In this document: positions 22,570-34,400 of the stretch, piece by piece
Numbering within the stretch: position 1 is the first letter of the stretch
Layout of the letters: each line of letters starts with the position of its first letter
Assembly (NCBI GenBank): GCA_028274465.1
Contig: CM051457.1
Location: forward strand, 100,811,982-100,875,981
Direction of reading: 5' to 3'
Origin: Plantago ovata
Lineage: Eukaryota > Streptophyta > Magnoliopsida > Lamiales > Plantaginaceae
DNA length: 64,000 bases
The notes under the pieces: model-generated
Databases searched by the model: none
Told to the model about the DNA's origin: nothing
Seen by the model: the letters and a program-made list of their open reading frames with translations, nothing else
Translations under genes and position numbers: made by a program

Positions 22570-23062
22570 AGGGCCGTGAACGAGATGAGTCGATCTGATC
22601 GTTGTCTCTATCGATTAATGATTGTCAGAAATATAAGGATGATCATGATCGCCTCGTGATCATCGAGCTTCACAAAATTGTAATCGTGATCGGCTCGTGA
22701 ATGATCACATTGATTTGCGAGCTGATCACGATCGCGATCATTCGGATCGTTAAAGCACAAAATTTAGCCGTTTTACTATGTAAATTTGTCGATCATAAAT
22801 ACAATCTATTACAAACACTACATAAAATAAGACTAACATAAATTCAAAGAATATAAAATAGATTTGAGAGTTGTTGGACACATTCAGGGTTAAGATAGAC
22901 ATATATATAAACATAATAATAACAATAATAATAATAATAATAAAATAAAATATAAATGAAATTAATTATTGATCACGATCTGATCGCGAGCTTTCGATCA
23001 TTTCTTGAAGGTGGCCGATTCATGATCAAAATGAGTCGATCATGATCACGATCAAGCTTGGT
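22570..23062. repeat. GATC-rich tract, possible decayed non-autonomous DNA element
   Basis: Two clusters (22580-22760 and 22975-23060) rich in GATCGTGATC / GATCACGATC palindromes, oriented roughly as mirror images around an AT-rich centre with an (AAT)n microsatellite (about 22914-22945). The left edge GGGCCGTGAACGAG resembles common plant hAT-type termini. No matching right terminus or target duplication was found. Confidence 0.4.
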
Positions 23063-23092
23063 TGTAATACCTATAGTATTTAAAGGTTTTGA

Positions 23093-23248
23093 TATTTTGG
23101 TTGTAATAACGCTTCAATACCCCTGAGAAACGCTTAATTAGGGCTTAGGGTTCGAATGAGGTGTAGGGCATATTTTGGTTGTAATAGCGTTTCAATACCC
23201 CTGAGAAACGCTTAATTAGGGCTTAGGGTTCGGATGGGGTGCAAGGCG
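23093..23248 (+). repeat. 78-bp tandem duplication
   Basis: Two adjacent units (from 23093 and from 23171) share TATTTTGGTTGTAATA, CAATACCCCTGAGAAACG and AATTAGGGCTTAGGGTTCG with few changes. The second unit runs into the left arm of the hairpin at 23211-23285. Confidence 0.85.
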
Positions 23249-23285
23249 CCCTTGCACCCCATCCGAACCCTAAGCCCTAATTAAG
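23211..23285. repeat. Perfect 36-bp-arm inverted repeat (hairpin)
   Basis: A 75-bp palindrome. The left arm 23211-23246 begins CTTAATTAGGGCTTAGGG. A 3-base loop CGC (23247-23249) follows, then the exact reverse complement 23250-23285, ending CCCTAAGCCCTAATTAAG. I compared the arms base by base and found no mismatch. Confidence 0.95.
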
Positions 23286-23514
23286 ACCGTTACACGCGAA
23301 TTGTATTTTCATGTTCCAATTGTTTGGGGTTCACCATTTTTCTTTAGGGTTTTAGAAAAAGCATTAATACAAGAAATCCTATATATATCTTGTATAGAAA
23401 CCTTATGTAAGGGCGCGAGGGGTACCAAATTTCGATTTTCCTCGTTTCCTTTGGTCCGTGGCACAGTAAACCTTCACTTAACCTTGTGAGGTTTGGTGCA
23501 GAACACTACAAGAA

Positions 23515-23800
23515 AACAGCCATTTAGCGACGGAATAGTAGCTACGGACGGTATCCGTCGCTAAATAGCGACGGATCGCTACCATTAGCGACGGACAAGG
23601 ACGAACTGTGCTCTAAGCTCAGTTCGTCATTGGAAAGAGTCAATCCGGCATCAACGTAGTGACGGATTAGCTCTATCCGTCGCTAAAATAGCGACGGATA
23701 AATCTATCCGTCACTAACTGTCTGTTGACCAGAATAAAAAAAATGGATAAAAAAAATAAATAAACAAATAGCGACGGATGGCCTATCCGTCGCTATATTT
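23515..23800. repeat. Subterminal repeats of CACTA copy 2, 5' end
   Basis: Multiple TAGCGACGGAT / ATCCGTCGCTA copies in both orientations, near the likely promoter. They are followed by a CT-rich, CCACCACCAC-rich probable 5' UTR (about 23830-24074) and a probable UTR intron (24075-24802). Confidence 0.85.
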
Positions 23801-24805
23801 CTCAGATAGATACAGACGGTTTCGATCGTCTTCCCCAAATCATTTCCTCCTTCTTCTCCTAACCCCAATCTCCTTCTTCTCCTTCTTCTCCTTCTCCTCG
23901 ATCCTCCCACCACCACCACACATCGACGCCACCACCACTGCCCCGCCTTCTCTTTCGTGCCACCACCACTGCCCCGCCACCGTATTTCGCGGCACCACCA
24001 CTGTCCGGATTCCGCCACCGCACCGCCATTCGACCGGAGTTCTTCCTTCCCTTTCTCATCTTCACTTGATATAGGTTAGTAACCCTAATCTCTCCAATTT
24101 AATTTTTTTTCAGATTTGTTTAATTTCTCAATGTTATTGTCCCATCTAGAATTTTTCTCCAAATTGAGGTTAAGAACAAGGTTAGCTTGTTTTCGAATTG
24201 AGCTGTAAGGCTTAAGATGTTGTTTTTACTTGTGCTATGTTGGAAATAGTAGTAGAATTGGTAGTACTGGTTTACAACTCCATTTTTCAAAAACGATTCA
24301 CTTGTGTTACTATCTATTCAATTCAATTAGTCATAGTATATGGTATATGTTAGGTTAATCTGTACACAGTTACTTGATTGAATATGTATATTTTGTTTCC
24401 CATTCCATGTTTCGAACGGACTGATGAATGTGCTTTGACATTTCTTTTTACTTTTTGATATTATGTTATGAGTCATTAAGACTTTAAAATGCTCCAATTG
24501 ATAAATGAATTATATTTAATTAGATTAAAATTTAGTTTAAATCAGATTAATTAGATTAAAATTTTAAAATGATGGATTAAATTAGATTAATTAGATCAAA
24601 TTTTGTATTAACTTAGATTTTTAAATGTAGGCTATGTATCCTTGCATTTTTTGGTCTTTCACATATGCATTTTGCAGTTTCATTTGGATCTGTAAATCAT
24701 AAGTTTACAGCATAAAGTAAAGTATAAAGACCAGTGTCGTTTCTTATCAGTGTATACTCAAAGTCTATTTATTGTTTCTTACGGTTGTTCTTAAACGTGC
24801 AGATC

Positions 24806-26616
24806 ATGCCGAGGCCAAAGAAACAGGAGAAGCTGTTGGCGGCCAGCAGCCGTAGCTACGCCGGGCCAGACTCGCCATTCCGCACCCCTAGTAGTCAGCC
24901 GGAGTCGGGGGGGGGGGGGACCTCGGCGACTCATGTCAGCGAGACCCAGTCCCCTGGCCCCCGTTCTAGCAGCAGTGTAGGGTCTACTGGCCCAGACGTG
25001 TTTGCTAACCTGCCGGATGATGGGTACAGGGGGGAGGTGTACAGGGCGGGTGAGCGGGTGAATGGCAAGCTCGTCGTCTGGCCCATGCCTGGGCATGTGT
25101 AAGTTATTTAGTTGGATTAATTTGTGTGTTTGGTATTGTATGTTTTATTTAGTTGGATTAATTTGTGTATGTTATTGCAACATGATGATGCCGAGGGAGA
25201 CTGCAAAGTTCATCAGCAAGGAATCCACGAAGAAAGTGGATCTCCCACCACTTGGAGCCCAGTGGCATACTTTCACTCCGGAGCGGAAGGCGGAGATTTG
25301 GAATGCTCTGGAGGTTAGTAATCTTTCTTCTTCTCTCATGGTTTAAGTGGTATGTTCTCAATTACTTGGGTGATATGTTAGTCACCGTGTGTTAGTTGAA
25401 ATAGGACAATGTGCAATTGTTTGGGTGATATGTTAGTCACCGTGTGTTAGTTGAAATAGGACAATGTGCAATTGTTTGGGTGATATGTTAGTCACCGTGT
25501 GTTAGTTGAAAATAGGACAATGTTCAATTGTTTGGGTGATATGTTAGTCACCGTGTTATATATATGTTAGTCTGAATTTTGTATACTTTCTAAAATGTAG
25601 GAGAAGTTCTTCCTCACCAACAAGTTCAAGTCGGAGCTGTGGTATGCCTTCGAACATGAGCTCCGAAGCCTTCCGGAAGAAGGTCGCCAAGATCAAGGCA
25701 TCGGGGAAGAAGCCGGGGTGGATTGGGGAGGAGGAGTGGCCCCTGTGGAAGCAGTATTGGGCGGAGAACCTTCAAGCCCAGAAGCTGTCGGAGCAGAACA
25801 GGGAGAACTGGACCCATAATCCACCAGATGGGACAGGCTCGGTGAAGCATCGGTTGGGTTCAAAATCCCAATTGGCGCTCCACATGGACGCGGTAAGTCA
25901 CGTACTTTGTCATAGTTTCTTTTTCTTTCTTAAGTCTTATTTCAATTCAATCATTACTTTATTAATTTATATATATTTGATGAAGATATCGGAGGGGAGG
26001 GAGCAGACCATGTGGGATCACTTCTGTGAGGCTCACGGGGAGCTGGATAAGGATGGCAAGATGACCTTCCAGTCTAATAGGGCCAAAACAATCGCGGTAT
26101 GTTTTATATTTTTTCGATTCCTGAGCTTCTTGTTGAATATTTGATTCTTCGATCAATAACGTACTAATTAAATCGTTAATTGTTTATTTGAATTTTCAGG
26201 CGGAGTTCCTGGCCAGGACTGAGAACCTTGATCTCACGGTCGAGGAGGAGAACGCCATCTATCTCGAGATCGTGAATCTCGATGATAAGGGGCGTGTCTT
26301 CGGCATGGGCAACCTCTCGCAGGCGATAGCGGAGACGGTGAACCAGGGTGGCTCCTCCTCCAGCTCCTCCAAGCGCTGAAGGGGACAAGCCGATGTGCCT
26401 CCCGAGTTCCTCCAGGAGCAGCAGCAGCTGAAGGCGACTGTCCAGGAGCATGTCCAGGAGACTGCTCGGTTGAGGGCAGAGCAGGCGAGGATGAGGCATG
26501 AATTCAAGAGATCCATCGAGTGGCTCATGGTGCAGTATGCCCTCCCGGTGGAGCGCCACCTCCCGACTTCTTCATGTTCGATGATGCCGATGCCCCCCCC
26601 AGGATCTCAACAGTAG
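24806..26616 (+). pseudogene. CACTA TNPA-like gene of copy 2, decayed
   Basis: Homologous exon by exon to the gene at 3501-5156. Exon 1 is 24806-25098 (MPRPKKQEKLL, donor GTAAGT). Exon 2 ends at 25313, but the expected acceptor near 25179 reads AA instead of AG. Exon 3 is 25601-25892 (KKPGWIGEEEWPLWKQYW) with a frame change near 25640. Exon 4 is 25986-26096 (MWDHFCEAHGELDKDGKM). Exon 5 starts at 26200 (AEFLARTENLDLTVEEENAI) and has an in-frame TGA at 26377, after which coding-like sequence continues (PPEFLQEQQQLKATVQEH, coiled-coil-like). Exon 1 also contains a G homopolymer (24907-24919). Unlike copy 1, this gene is probably no longer functional. Confidence 0.75.
25366..25570 (+). repeat. 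55-bp minisatellite in an intron of CACTA copy 2
   Basis: Four copies at a 55-56-bp period of a unit with GGGTGATATGTTAGTCACCG and AGTTGAAATAGGACAATG. The corresponding intron of CACTA copy 1 has a less regular version. Confidence 0.85.
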
Positions 26617-26804
26617 TACTCTTTTTTCATTTTTCGAACAATTTTTTTTCATGTTCCTTTGCTTAGGACAATTAGTACTTTCATTTTATTAATGCTTAGA
26701 ACAAATTTTTCTATTTCGAAAATGTTTACGTATTTGCGGTGTACAACTACAAAAAAAAAAATTAAAAAAAAATAAATAAATAAACAAAAAAAAAAAATAT
26801 TCCA

Positions 26805-27105
26805 GACCAATTAGCGACGGATTAAACCATCCGTCGCCAAATTTCGTTTGCCCAGCACGTGACACGTGTTCTAGCAATATAGCGACGAATGATTTCATCC
26901 GTCGCCATATTGTAGGGACGGATCAATTATCCGTCTCAACTTTGGTCAACGATGAAGTTTGCGACGAATCGTCTATTCCGTCGCTAAAAACAGCGACGGG
27001 TTACATTATCCGTCGCTTATTTCATTAGCGACGCCACTTTTCGCGACGGGCTTTCCGTCGCTAATGGCATTTAGCGACGGATGGTATCCGTCGCTAAATC
27101 CTGTT
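26805..27105. repeat. Subterminal repeats of CACTA copy 2, 3' end
   Basis: Many TTAGCGACGGAT / ATCCGTCGCTAA units and variants in both orientations, next to the terminal CTTGAGTG. Confidence 0.85.
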
Positions 27106-27119
27106 TTTCTTGAGTGGAA

Positions 27120-28264
27120 GCGTATTGATTTGTTTATGTTAAACAACAAAGACTAATGTCACAAAGTAACACAACAAATACAATACTGTATGTAAACTGC
27201 AGATGTTGATCAGTATGTTGAACAATATGTTGTGTCAACAAACTTCACACCAAATATGAAAAGTGCAGAATAAAGACAGTAAAGTAAAAGACTCAGACAC
27301 ACCTAGTTTCCAAATCTTTAATTATATTAATCAAATAATCAATATACTTGAAAACGCCTTCAGGGCAAAAAGACTGCTTTGACTGCTAGTCTATCAAAAG
27401 TGTAAACACCAAACACAACTTGGTGAATACAAGCGCTAGTGGCACAAACTCAGCTAAGCCTACAAGATAGGATTTCTATCCTATAGAATCCACCTCGTAA
27501 AGAGGACGATTTCGTCGTAACAACAACTCAGTGGGAGCTGCTGTAATGAGTGTGGATTAATTGCTTAGACAAACAACCGCAAGTGTTAGCATACACTTGT
27601 GTGCGAAACTCAGCTCAGTGCTCAAGTGTGTGAGTTCTAGTGTTCCTACCTCTGGACTATTTGAGTCAAGATTGAAGTGATATTGTTGATCTCTTTGTCA
27701 AGTGTGTTGAGAGAAACTAAGACTGTGACAAGACAATCTGCAATGCACTTCACGAAGTTGTCGACAAGGTTGGACAAACTTGGTTTCGATCATATGCAGT
27801 CCACCTATATATATAGGTTGGAGTCTTGGGGATGAAGCAGTAAACACTAGGTGAGGAGTAAAAGTAGGACGTCCGACAACAATCGATGAAACGTTCCAAA
27901 CAACTTCAACCGTAGATAACTTCTTGATGCCCAATAACTGCCTGATCGTCCTTTCAACTGTGGAGAGTCGGGTTTGACTGAGCTAAACTTCTTGACCCAG
28001 TTGTAACAAACTTCACCTTTCAAGCTTGCTTCTCTCAACAATATACTAAATATAGCACGGGGCAAGACTTGGTCCGAATACTTACTTTGCGATCAAGTAA
28101 GTGTCTATGTGCTGTTAGATGATCTAACATACTCCTCAACATTGATATGATGTCAGGTTTGGGAAGAGAGACAAAACATCACCTATGTTGTGGAAAATGT
28201 TGTCACGTCTTTTATCACAACATTCATATGTTGTGCTAAAAGTGGCCTAACATAATTCCCAACA
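27120..28264 (-). mobile_element. Probable solo LTR or LTR fragment, minus strand
   Basis: On the minus strand the segment starts TGTTGGGAATTATGTTAGG at 28264 and has a TATA box (CTATATATATAG, 27805-27816) followed by leader-like sequence. It contains no coding capacity. The left end is unclear (about 27120-27140) and no target duplication was confirmed. Confidence 0.4.
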
Positions 28265-28351
28265 TAGTTGTGAGAATTGCGCTATGCATAGAACTAACAC
28301 CTTAAACCAATTTTTGCTGCAACATTTTCTGAATTCCATGTCATGTTTGAT

Positions 28352-29252
28352 CAGTGTTTTAAAAGGCGTAAGGCGTTAGGCGGGGCGTAATACGTGCCTT
28401 GAGGCGAGGCGTATTCCCTGAGGCACGGGCGTATGCTCCATAAATTTCTCAAATTAATTATTTTAAAAGCATAATTTTATAAGTTAGTAGACAAAATCAC
28501 AACATAATCACGAATTGTGAGTAGAAAGTTAAAAAAATATTTTCAAAACAATAGAAATAGAAGCCAAAAGAGTAAATAATTAATAAAAATGCTTAGATAA
28601 CATGTTTAAAAGTGTATGACTTACGTTTGAATCTAAATAATATATGTTACCCAACAACAAATTATATATATACTTCAACTATATTTCAATTTCTTTTGTC
28701 AGCTTATTTAATATAATAATAATACAATATTATGTTATATAATTTTTATTGCATATAAGAAATACATCATCCTCATTAGTTAAATAATAAATCTTCAACT
28801 ATAATAAATTAACTCTAAGAAAAATTGTAAACTAGAGATGACATCATTCAAAATTTTCAATTTTTCATATTATTAAATATTCATTTTGGACAAAACATCG
28901 AATTCTAATGTTACATATTTCATGTAAAATCAAATGTGTGAACTTTTATTAAAAATTTAAATGTTCTAAACATAAAAAAATAAAGAAATAAGAAGAAAAT
29001 ATATTATTCTATTCAAATTCAAGATTTAAACTATCTTTTTATAAGGAAAAATAGCAGAATTTAAAAGGCGTATGCCTCGTCCCTTGGGGCGTAAAAGATG
29101 TATGCCTCGGCCACCGGGGTGCATAAGGCCTACGCCCCGACCACCAAGGCGTACGCCTCACAACACTTACGCCTCATACAAGGGCCTTGGGGCATTTTAG
29201 GTGTAAAATGCCTCGAGGCGAGCCTCAGGATGGCGCGCCTTTTAAAACAATG
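28352..29252. mobile_element. Non-autonomous hAT-type DNA transposon
   Basis: A 901-bp element with 17-bp terminal inverted repeats CAGTGTTTTAAAAGGCG and CATTGTTTTAAAAGGCG (one mismatch). The 8-bp target duplication TGTTTGAT lies at 28344-28351 and 29253-29260; 8-bp duplications and CA(G)TG termini are hAT hallmarks. Both ends carry about 100-200 bp of GGCGTA / TACGCC-rich subterminal repeats, and the centre is AT-rich with no open reading frame. Confidence 0.9.
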
Positions 29253-29260
29253 TGTTTGAT

Positions 29261-30590
29261 TTAGTCAAGTCCATGCGTCAAGAAAAATAGTCCATGTTCT
29301 TTTATCGCTCATAAAACGTTGATGTTGTTTTTCAAAAAATATGAACTGTTTTGTATGAAACATGAAATTTTGAAATTTTTTTAGGGAAACAACTTGAATA
29401 TTTTAGGAGAAATATTTCATGTTTTAAGCAAAAAGATCAATGTTTTATACGAATACATTCATGTTTTTTTAACCTCTCATCTGTATCACCAAACCATCAC
29501 CACTACCACCACTAGCTACCACAAAACGCCAACATAATCACACCTAAACTAACTGTGATGAGCCACCATTCCATCTAGCTGGAAAACCATATCTGTCTTG
29601 CAAAGATCGGTGAGATCAATGTGACAATGAGTTCATGTCAGATGAATAGTGCATGATTTTGAATAAACAGTCAATATTTCGTATCCTTCATGTTTCCTTC
29701 TGAATAGTGCATGTTTATAAAGAAGATTTTGTCTCTCTCGTATCTCAATAATCATCATCTCTCACAAGACGGATTCCAGGCATGGGGACGTGTGAAGGAC
29801 AACAAGAAGCGGACCCGCGTGCCAGCAAATGCGGTGCCGCACGCAGACGCAGGCCGTAAGGCCAAGTCAGGGACGACGGCTCACAATGTGGGTTAGGGTT
29901 TTCACAGTGGTGACGGCAAATCCGAATTGGGTCGATTTGACAAGCTTTTAGGGTTTGGAGATTTTGAATCATACTAGGACCTACTTGGTGAACTAGGGTT
30001 TGGTGATCATGGCCGCAGGCACACAACCTTGGGCTTGAACAAGTAGGGTTACGATCATGGACCGACGACTCAAGCTAAGGAAGCAAGGCTAGGGTTTTAT
30101 GAGGTTGGACTTGATACAATGGGTCCGGGATCAGGCTTTGAATTAGGATGACTGGTCGTGGGCCGGAGGGTGGAAACGTTGTTGGTGGACATGGGCTTAC
30201 GACTAGTGGGTTGGGTGTGAACAAGAACAGGCTTGAGAAGATGGATTGGCTCGACTAAGACTTGTGCTCATGTGGGTTCATATGGATCAAGATACTTGCG
30301 CCGTCAAGAAGGTGGTCATAGAAGAATGGGGTGGGACAGTTGAGAGGAACAAGGTCTGCTTTGGGCCTGGCTCTCATTTTCATGAAGTCAATGAAGAATG
30401 GGCTACTGGAATGGACTGGTCGTTTGTTTGTTCATCGGGCCACGACCAGCTAGACGACATATTCAGAATGTGGGGAAACTATCGGAGGTGAAGTGGTTGG
30501 ATCAGCCGAAGTGGGATGAAGAAGGTCCATTCAAGGAAGGAGATATGGTGCGTCTTTTCTGGGAAGACAACCAGTGAAAGGTGGAAACAC
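29261..30590. other. Unassigned sequence
   Basis: The first 500 bp is AT-rich. From about 29760 the base composition becomes more balanced and G-rich with short open frames, but no domain is recognised. It may be part of the decayed retroelement that follows. Confidence 0.35.
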
Positions 30591-31285
30591 CAAGCGAACC
30601 TGTAACGAGTGAGGAGGCGCAACGCTCGACAAGGTTACTCAACTAGTCAAAGAAGTGGCTCTTGAAGTTGACGGTACCACTAACTGTACTCCGAAATGAA
30701 GAAAAGTTGAAATAGTCGAGGGTGGTACTTTTGATGTCTCACTTGAGTCCGAAGAATTTGTCGACGAAGAAGAATGTTGCAGCTGGTAAGGAAAAGAAAA
30801 CCCAAGACATTTGTTGACTATGTAGTGTATGAGACCACCGGGCACAAAAGGAAAGAAGGATTCGGCATCAGTATCTGGAAATGGAAACAAGGGAAAGAAA
30901 GGAGGTGAGGTTGTCAAGTGTATGAGCATAGGAAGGGGCCTGGATGCGCTACGGTTACCAGGAACGGTGGGTATCAGAAACGAGCAGTGTGCATCCTCAT
31001 TGACAGCGGTGCATCTTGAAATTACATAAACTCGGCATACATTCAACCCTATGGATTGCCACTCAAAGGAGAACGGATCGAAATCTCAAATCGCTTCAGC
31101 AAGTGGGTAGACCTTGGTGAGTCGATGTGGCACGTGGTGGACAGATACGGTGGCCGAAGAGATTTTGGTCCAGATCCAGTAATACTATCTGTCTATACTC
31201 GGCAAAACATGGAAGAAGTTCCAATTTCTTTGTGCTACAGGGAGGTGAACATGATAGCCAAATTTTTTGGCCATGGAATCTAGTA
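30590..31285 (+). pseudogene. Old gypsy-like retroelement remnant with a retropepsin-like motif
   Basis: Near 30990-31060 the plus strand encodes a retropepsin-like segment (VLIDSGAS, then YGLPLKGERI), in the arrangement seen in Ty3/gypsy proteases. A lysine/glycine-rich stretch precedes it. It is broken many times, with no LTRs or other domains recognisable, so it is an old fossil. Confidence 0.4.
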
Positions 31286-31487
31286 GATAAAATAGATTCA
31301 TCAACTAACCCAAACTCTGTTCAACGATCCAATCAAGATAAAATTGATTCATTAATTTACTTTCTCTGAAAACTTTTACCATACACTTCAATGTAGCCAG
31401 ATGAAGAAACGACACTGTGAACTATCAACATGGCGGAAATTTATATATATGCGCGGAAAGAAAGTAAGACCAAAATAAAATGCATAC
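31286..31487. other. 3' flank of receptor kinase gene 1
   Basis: Non-coding. Segments such as TTCATTAATTTACTTTCT and AACTATCAACATGGCGGAA recur downstream of genes 2 and 3, so it belongs to the duplicated unit and probably holds the 3' UTR. Confidence 0.6.
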
Positions 31488-34400
31488 TTATCGACCCTCC
31501 ATCAGCGTGATGGACATGTCGTTTGATGAACTTGCTGCATTAGAGCTAACTGAAGTTTCAACGTTTGTTAGATTCCTTTCAGTGAAGAAACCAGGCTGAT
31601 TGGCTTGGGGTAACACGACATCACTTGTCAGCATCGTAACCACTGCAGACATGGTTGGCCTATCTTCTGGGCGTTGTTGGACACATAAAAGACTAACATG
31701 GATTGATCGTGTCACTTCTGATAAATACTGTGAGCTTCCAAGATAAGAATCGACTAATTCCAAGGATCTTCCTTCTCTATAAAGCATCCATGCCTGGAAC
31801 AATTAAGATGACTCAGAATCCGTTATAGTATGACTACTGACTACTTTTATGTACTGGATGATTCAGACCCCGTTATAGTACAGTTAAATGATAAGAATCG
31901 ACATACAACACTTACGTGCCCGAGAAGGTTGAGGTGGTGGTCTCTATGTGAAAATCCTCTGTTTCTCTTGCCAGTAACAATTTCTAGCACAAGAACGCCA
32001 AAGCTGAAGACATCAGACTTCATAGAGAACAAGCCATCTATCGCATATTCTGGTGCCATATAGCCACTACATGAAACAACTGCTCAGTAATGAAATCAAT
32101 TATAGGATAACACAAGTGCATTTCACATATTAAGGTATCACTCAACTTACTATGTTCCTACTACTCGGCTAGTGTTAGCTCCAGTCTCATTCCCTCCAAA
32201 GATTCTAGCTAGTCCGAAATCTGATATTTTTGGATTCATATCAAAATCTAATAGCACATTGCTTGCCTTGAGGTCTCTGTGTATGATTCTAAGACGGGAA
32301 TCCTGATGAAGGTACATAAGTCCACGAGCGATACCATTAATAATATGGAATCGCTTACGCCAATCAAGTAATATGCTTTTCACTGGATCTGAAAATGTAC
32401 AGGATCGGGATTCTCTCAACAAAAGATGGAGATGCGAAACTTAAACATTACATTTGCAGGCTGATGAAATTGTGATGTACTAGCTGTTATGCTGATGAAT
32501 AATGCTTACCAAACAGAATCAAATCCAGACTTTTGTTGGTCAAGTATTCATAGACCAAAATGCTTTCTTCTCCTTGAATGCAGCATCCGAGAAGCTTCAC
32601 TAGATTACGGTGCTGTAGCTTTGCAATACAGATCACTTCATTCTTGAACTCGCCAATTCCCTGAAAGGAAGTTCTTGATAGTCGTTTCACTGCAATCTCT
32701 TGTTCCTCTTCAAGTATCCCCTAACATAAAAAATTTAATTATCAGAATCAGGTAAAAAATATTCATCTTTTTTAAGGTTGTATAGTTTTGAGTGAAGAAA
32801 GAGCTAGGATATTATTCAATTCCTTCCAATAACATAAAATATCATTAATTTACCTTATAAACAGGTCCAAATCCACCCTCTCCAAGCTTATTGTCTATTG
32901 AAAAATTATTCGTAGCTTTCGTTATTGTGTCTAAGTCGAACAGTGGCAACTCCAGGTCCTTGTTACGTCTTTCATCACTATGTTTACTCACATAGTCCAG
33001 TCCTACCCTGCCTGCAAAATATGCATGTAAACTACGCAATTCAGTTGAGAGAAAAAGAAAAAATCATATGAAAAGGATACAGCATCAAGATCACTCCAAG
33101 TAGAACTAATCTCGTTATTAGTGATATGCATACGCATAAATATATCATAAGATCTTCTAGTGATCTTTACCTGTTTCTCGAAGGTGACTATTAATGTTCT
33201 TCCTTCTCCGAGTATACAGCATGAAGACCACTCCAAGCAGAACTAATCCCGTTACTAGTGATAAGCATACGATAAGTATATCTATTTTATTTCCATCTGC
33301 GTCTAGTGATAAGCATACGATAAGTAAATACAAAGAAAAATGCATTAGTTGAAGATTTCTACTGAAAGTAAATAACCCATTCATTTTTGAACCAGTTCTT
33401 ACCTACTTCGGAAGAAGCCATCCTAATGTAGATATCTTGTCCACCAGATAGCTGTCTGATGTCTATAAGCTCGCCGTACCAAATTAAGCACCCATTTCCA
33501 CCATTACTTATATCTAAACTTGTGTAAGCCATACAAGAGCAGTTCATTGAACACAATACCCTGCACTCTTTGAGAGCCATACTTTCATTAAACCACGAAT
33601 GTCGCGTTTCAGGCAATTTAATATCAGAGTACTTCAAAAATCCATCTCCTTTTGAACAATTTAATGCTGTCCTCCTAATGCACCCGGCGGACCAATCTGC
33701 TCTACCCCAAGCTCCTTGATCACTCGGTACAAATCTATTCAAACAGGCACAATTAGGAAAATTACTAACATCACAAGTGCCATACGCGCCACATAATTTG
33801 TAAGTGTCACAACTATCTATAGGTTCAGTCAGATAAAGGCCCCAATCTTGAGTTTTATCAATCCATGTCCACCTTTGTAAAAGACCACTAGGATTCAGTG
33901 TCAACCTTGAGATAACAGAGCTGTTGAGGAGCTCATACTCATAATATACCTCGTTCTTGTTTAAAACAAACTTGTACTGATATATAGGATTTTTCCCCAA
34001 GTTCGGTGTACCACTGAAGCGGAGACCATTCCAGGGACCACTTCTGTACAGCTCAACTCCTCCTTTTTCAAAAACAATCTCTGGATAACCAGTTTGATCA
34101 AAACCAAACGTCATATCTCCTCGTGCTGGATCATCAATGCTCTTCCAAGACGAGAGATGGACATCTAGATCAGTAAGAAAGTTCACCCTAAGTTTCATTC
34201 CGGCTAAAAGTGTGTCTGTCGGATGATTGAAACTCTGCCAGAGGAAATTGGTTGAGTTATCGTCATTTCCATCTCTCACGGCAAGATTTCCAGAATCGAG
34301 TAGCTGTGCAACTGGATTCGTCACAGTGCGAGAAGTATTTGTAGACCAAACAGTAACGTTGGCCTCATCTTCAAGGACCAGAACTCCCGGATCAATCAAC

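Larger units (their letters stand above)
23504..27116 (+). mobile_element. CACTA (En/Spm) DNA transposon, copy 2
   Basis: A 3613-bp element starting CACTACAAGAAAACAG and ending CTGTTTTTCTTGAGTG, so one terminal base is changed or lost relative to the canonical GTAGTG end. Target duplication GAA is at 23501-23503 and 27117-27119. The same GCGACGGAT subterminal repeats as copy 1 fill both ends. It carries a plus-strand gene of the same TNPA-like family with matching exon order, and again no transposase gene. It is in the opposite orientation to copy 1. Confidence 0.93.

Noticed and set aside
23704-24074. Arg/Gly- and Pro/Thr-rich open frames on both strands near the CACTA-2 left end
   Set aside because: CT- and CCA-repeat composition in the probable 5' UTR explains them. 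The TNPA-like gene has its own start at 24806.
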